From Fodinibius sp964490705 (lineage in GTDB: Bacteria; Bacteroidota; Rhodothermia; Balneolales; Balneolaceae), in assembly GCA_964490705.1 (NCBI GenBank), contig CAZBCG010000003.1, positions 124,001 through 188,000 of the forward strand: DNA of 64,000 nt, in the 5' to 3' direction. Below are positions 62,755 through 64,000 of this stretch, in pieces. The number at the start of each line of letters is the position of its first letter. Position 1 is the stretch's first letter. The notes beneath the pieces are model-generated. The model did no database searches. It was not told the DNA's origin and saw only the letters and a list, made by a program, of their open reading frames with translations. A program made the translations under genes and the position numbers.

Positions 62755-64000
62755 ATGAGTAAAAGTAAGAAAGAAACATTTGAGGAAATTATCCTCGACA
62801 TTTTGCAGAAGAATCCCAATGCACACCTGCCTTTTGATGTTCTGCAGAATATATTGCAAATCAACAGTGGAAAAGATAATAAACGACTTAAGAGTGTCAT
62901 CAACAGCCTTTTTGATCGCAATCTGATTGTGAAACGAAAGGGCGGTGCCATTCAGCTTTCGGGCAATGGACAGGGAAAGAGTTCGAATACCGTAACGGGC
63001 AAAATTGATATCAGCCGTCGGGGCACGGGCTATCTGATTACCGAGGTTTTTGATGAGGATGTGCGAATTCCCTCGAAGCACCTGGGTACGGCCCTGCAAG
63101 ATGACAAAGTAAAGGTTGAGCTCTTTAACAAGGGCAGAAAAGATCGCCAGGAAGGAAAGGTTGTCGAGGTTCTCGAACGCGGCAAAAGCATTTTTGTAGG
63201 CACACTCAACAAGCAGGGCAAGCAGAATTATTTAATCAAGCCGGATGAGAAATCAGCCCATACCGAATTCTTTATCCTGCCCGCTAATATTGGCGATGCC
63301 CAACCCGGCGACAAGGTCGTTTTTGAGCTGGTGGACTGGGTGCATCCGCGGTCGCTGCCCGAAGCAAAAATTGTGGAGATTCTCGGCCGCGAGGGTAGTA
63401 ACGATGCAAACGTGCTCTCAATTTTAGCTGAGAACGATATAAAGGCCGGTTTCCCCGATGAAGTAGTCGAGTATGCCGAGAATATTGAAAGCGACATCAC
63501 TGAAAAAGAAATTATGCGTCGCCGCGATATCCGGGATGAAACGGTGTTTACGATCGATCCCGATACAGCCGAAGATTTTGACGATGCGCTGAGCATTAAA
63601 GTCTTGGATAACGGCAATTTTTATCTGGGCGTACATATCGCCGATGTTACGCATTACATGCCGCGCAATACCGTGCTCGATGATGAGGCCTATAATCGCG
63701 CCACGAGCGTGTATCTGGTTGATCGGGTGATTCCGATGCTGCCGGAGAAATTAAGTAATGGGGTATGCAGTTTGAGTCCGCATGATGATAAGCTGGCCTA
63801 CAGCTGCTTTATGGAGATTGCACCCAACGGAAAGCTAGTGGATTATTCCATTGAGGAAACCGTCATCCACTCCGATCATCGATTTACCTACGAAGAGGCG
63901 CAGGAAGTGATCGACGGAGCCGACAGCGAATTTTCGATGGAGATGCAATCTGCAGCCAAGCTGGCGCACACACTGCTCGACAAGCGCTTTGCCGAAGGCA
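62755..64000 (+). CDS. rnr: Ribonuclease R, N-terminal part (cut by the right edge)
   Basis: An open frame starts at the ATG at 62755 and runs to the window end without a stop, giving 415 codons. It has an N-terminal helix-turn-helix-like region (KKETFEEIILDIL, NGQGKSS). Two cold-shock-like domains follow (GKIDISRRGTGYLI near 85-98; VGTLNKQGKQNYLIKPDE near 147-164). The RNB catalytic core starts at TIDPDTAEDFDDALSI (about 265-280), with the aspartates of the magnesium site. It then continues HIADVTHYM and VYLVDRVIPMLPEKLSNG. RNase R degrades structured RNA 3' to 5'. The C-terminal S1 domain lies outside. It is 28 bases after tamB and is probably in the same operon. Confidence 0.95.
   Translation, partial: MSKSKKETFEEIILDILQKNPNAHLPFDVLQNILQINSGKDNKRLKSVINSLFDRNLIVKRKGGAIQLSGNGQGKSSNTVTGKIDISRRGTGYLITEVFDEDVRIPSKHLGTALQDDKVKVELFNKGRKDRQEGKVVEVLERGKSIFVGTLNKQGKQNYLIKPDEKSAHTEFFILPANIGDAQPGDKVVFELVDWVHPRSLPEAKIVEILGREGSNDANVLSILAENDIKAGFPDEVVEYAENIESDITEKEIMRRRDIRDETVFTIDPDTAEDFDDALSIKVLDNGNFYLGVHIADVTHYMPRNTVLDDEAYNRATSVYLVDRVIPMLPEKLSNGVCSLSPHDDKLAYSCFMEIAPNGKLVDYSIEETVIHSDHRFTYEEAQEVIDGADSEFSMEMQSAAKLAHTLLDKRFAEG

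Noticed and set aside
1..64000. Search for prophage, insertion sequences, toxin-antitoxin or defence genes
   Set aside because: No transposase, integrase, restriction, CRISPR, toxin or retron-type protein was recognised in any frame.

Overview
This window looks like a chromosome segment from a Bacteroidota-related, probably Balneolales-type (Balneolota/Rhodothermota) marine or halophilic bacterium. That placement is inferred from gene content and protein style: OstA-like and LptC envelope genes, a short histone H1-like protein, a 29-residue mS38/COX24-like ribosomal protein, a glycogen synthase/ADP-glucose pyrophosphorylase pair, a sulfotransferase beside a fatty acid hydroxylase, fairly acidic proteins and a sodium:alanine-type symporter. 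No rRNA, tRNA, insertion sequence, prophage, integrase or CRISPR array is visible. Almost all of the window is coding, and strand changes often.

Layout. 1-4.4 kb: a start-proximal fragment of a kinase-like sensor gene, a full membrane sensor histidine kinase, and two overlapping membrane proteins of unknown function. 4.7-9.1 kb: an RND efflux pump with its membrane fusion protein. 9.5-12.9 kb: a GAF/SpoIIE phosphatase divergent from a STAS antagonist, two small proteins, and a histone H1-like gene with a near-consensus promoter and a hairpin at its predicted transcript start. 13.0-19.9 kb: an operon of a glycosidase/beta-lactamase fusion, a two-domain cytidine deaminase and a degenerate amino acid kinase-like protein, then a penicillin acylase family hydrolase. 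20.2-25.4 kb: hydroxyacyl-CoA dehydrogenase, threonine dehydratase, threonine aldolase and acetylornithine aminotransferase, followed by about 0.9 kb of AT-rich gene-free DNA. 26.4-35.8 kb: Tex, HisN-type phosphatase, fatty acid hydroxylase with sulfotransferase, a two-domain VOC protein, an MFS exporter and a zinc alcohol dehydrogenase. 36-40.6 kb: a secreted M1-peptidase-like protein that has lost its zinc site, and an ABC-2 exporter. 40.7-48.5 kb: glgA-glgC, an exonuclease with asparaginase, an EF-G paralogue and a ZIP transporter. 48.6-53 kb: an AGCS symporter-upp-lptC-ostA cluster. 53.2-64 kb: HU, the mS38-like mini-gene, an orphan protein divergent from RqcH/NFACT, and a run aroK-aroB-tamB-rnr, the last cut by the window edge.

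Recurring themes are envelope biogenesis and turnover (LptC/OstA, TamB, GH3/beta-lactamase, penicillin acylase, lipid hydroxylase/sulfotransferase), translation quality control (RqcH, EF-G paralogue, mS38-like protein, RNase R, Tex), and amino acid metabolism. I found no single locus that is convincingly a new defence or mobile system. The strongest points for a second look are the zinc-less M1-like protein, the cytidine deaminase with its catalytic half at the C-terminus, the hairpin-led H1-like transcript, and the sulfotransferase/hydroxylase pair.
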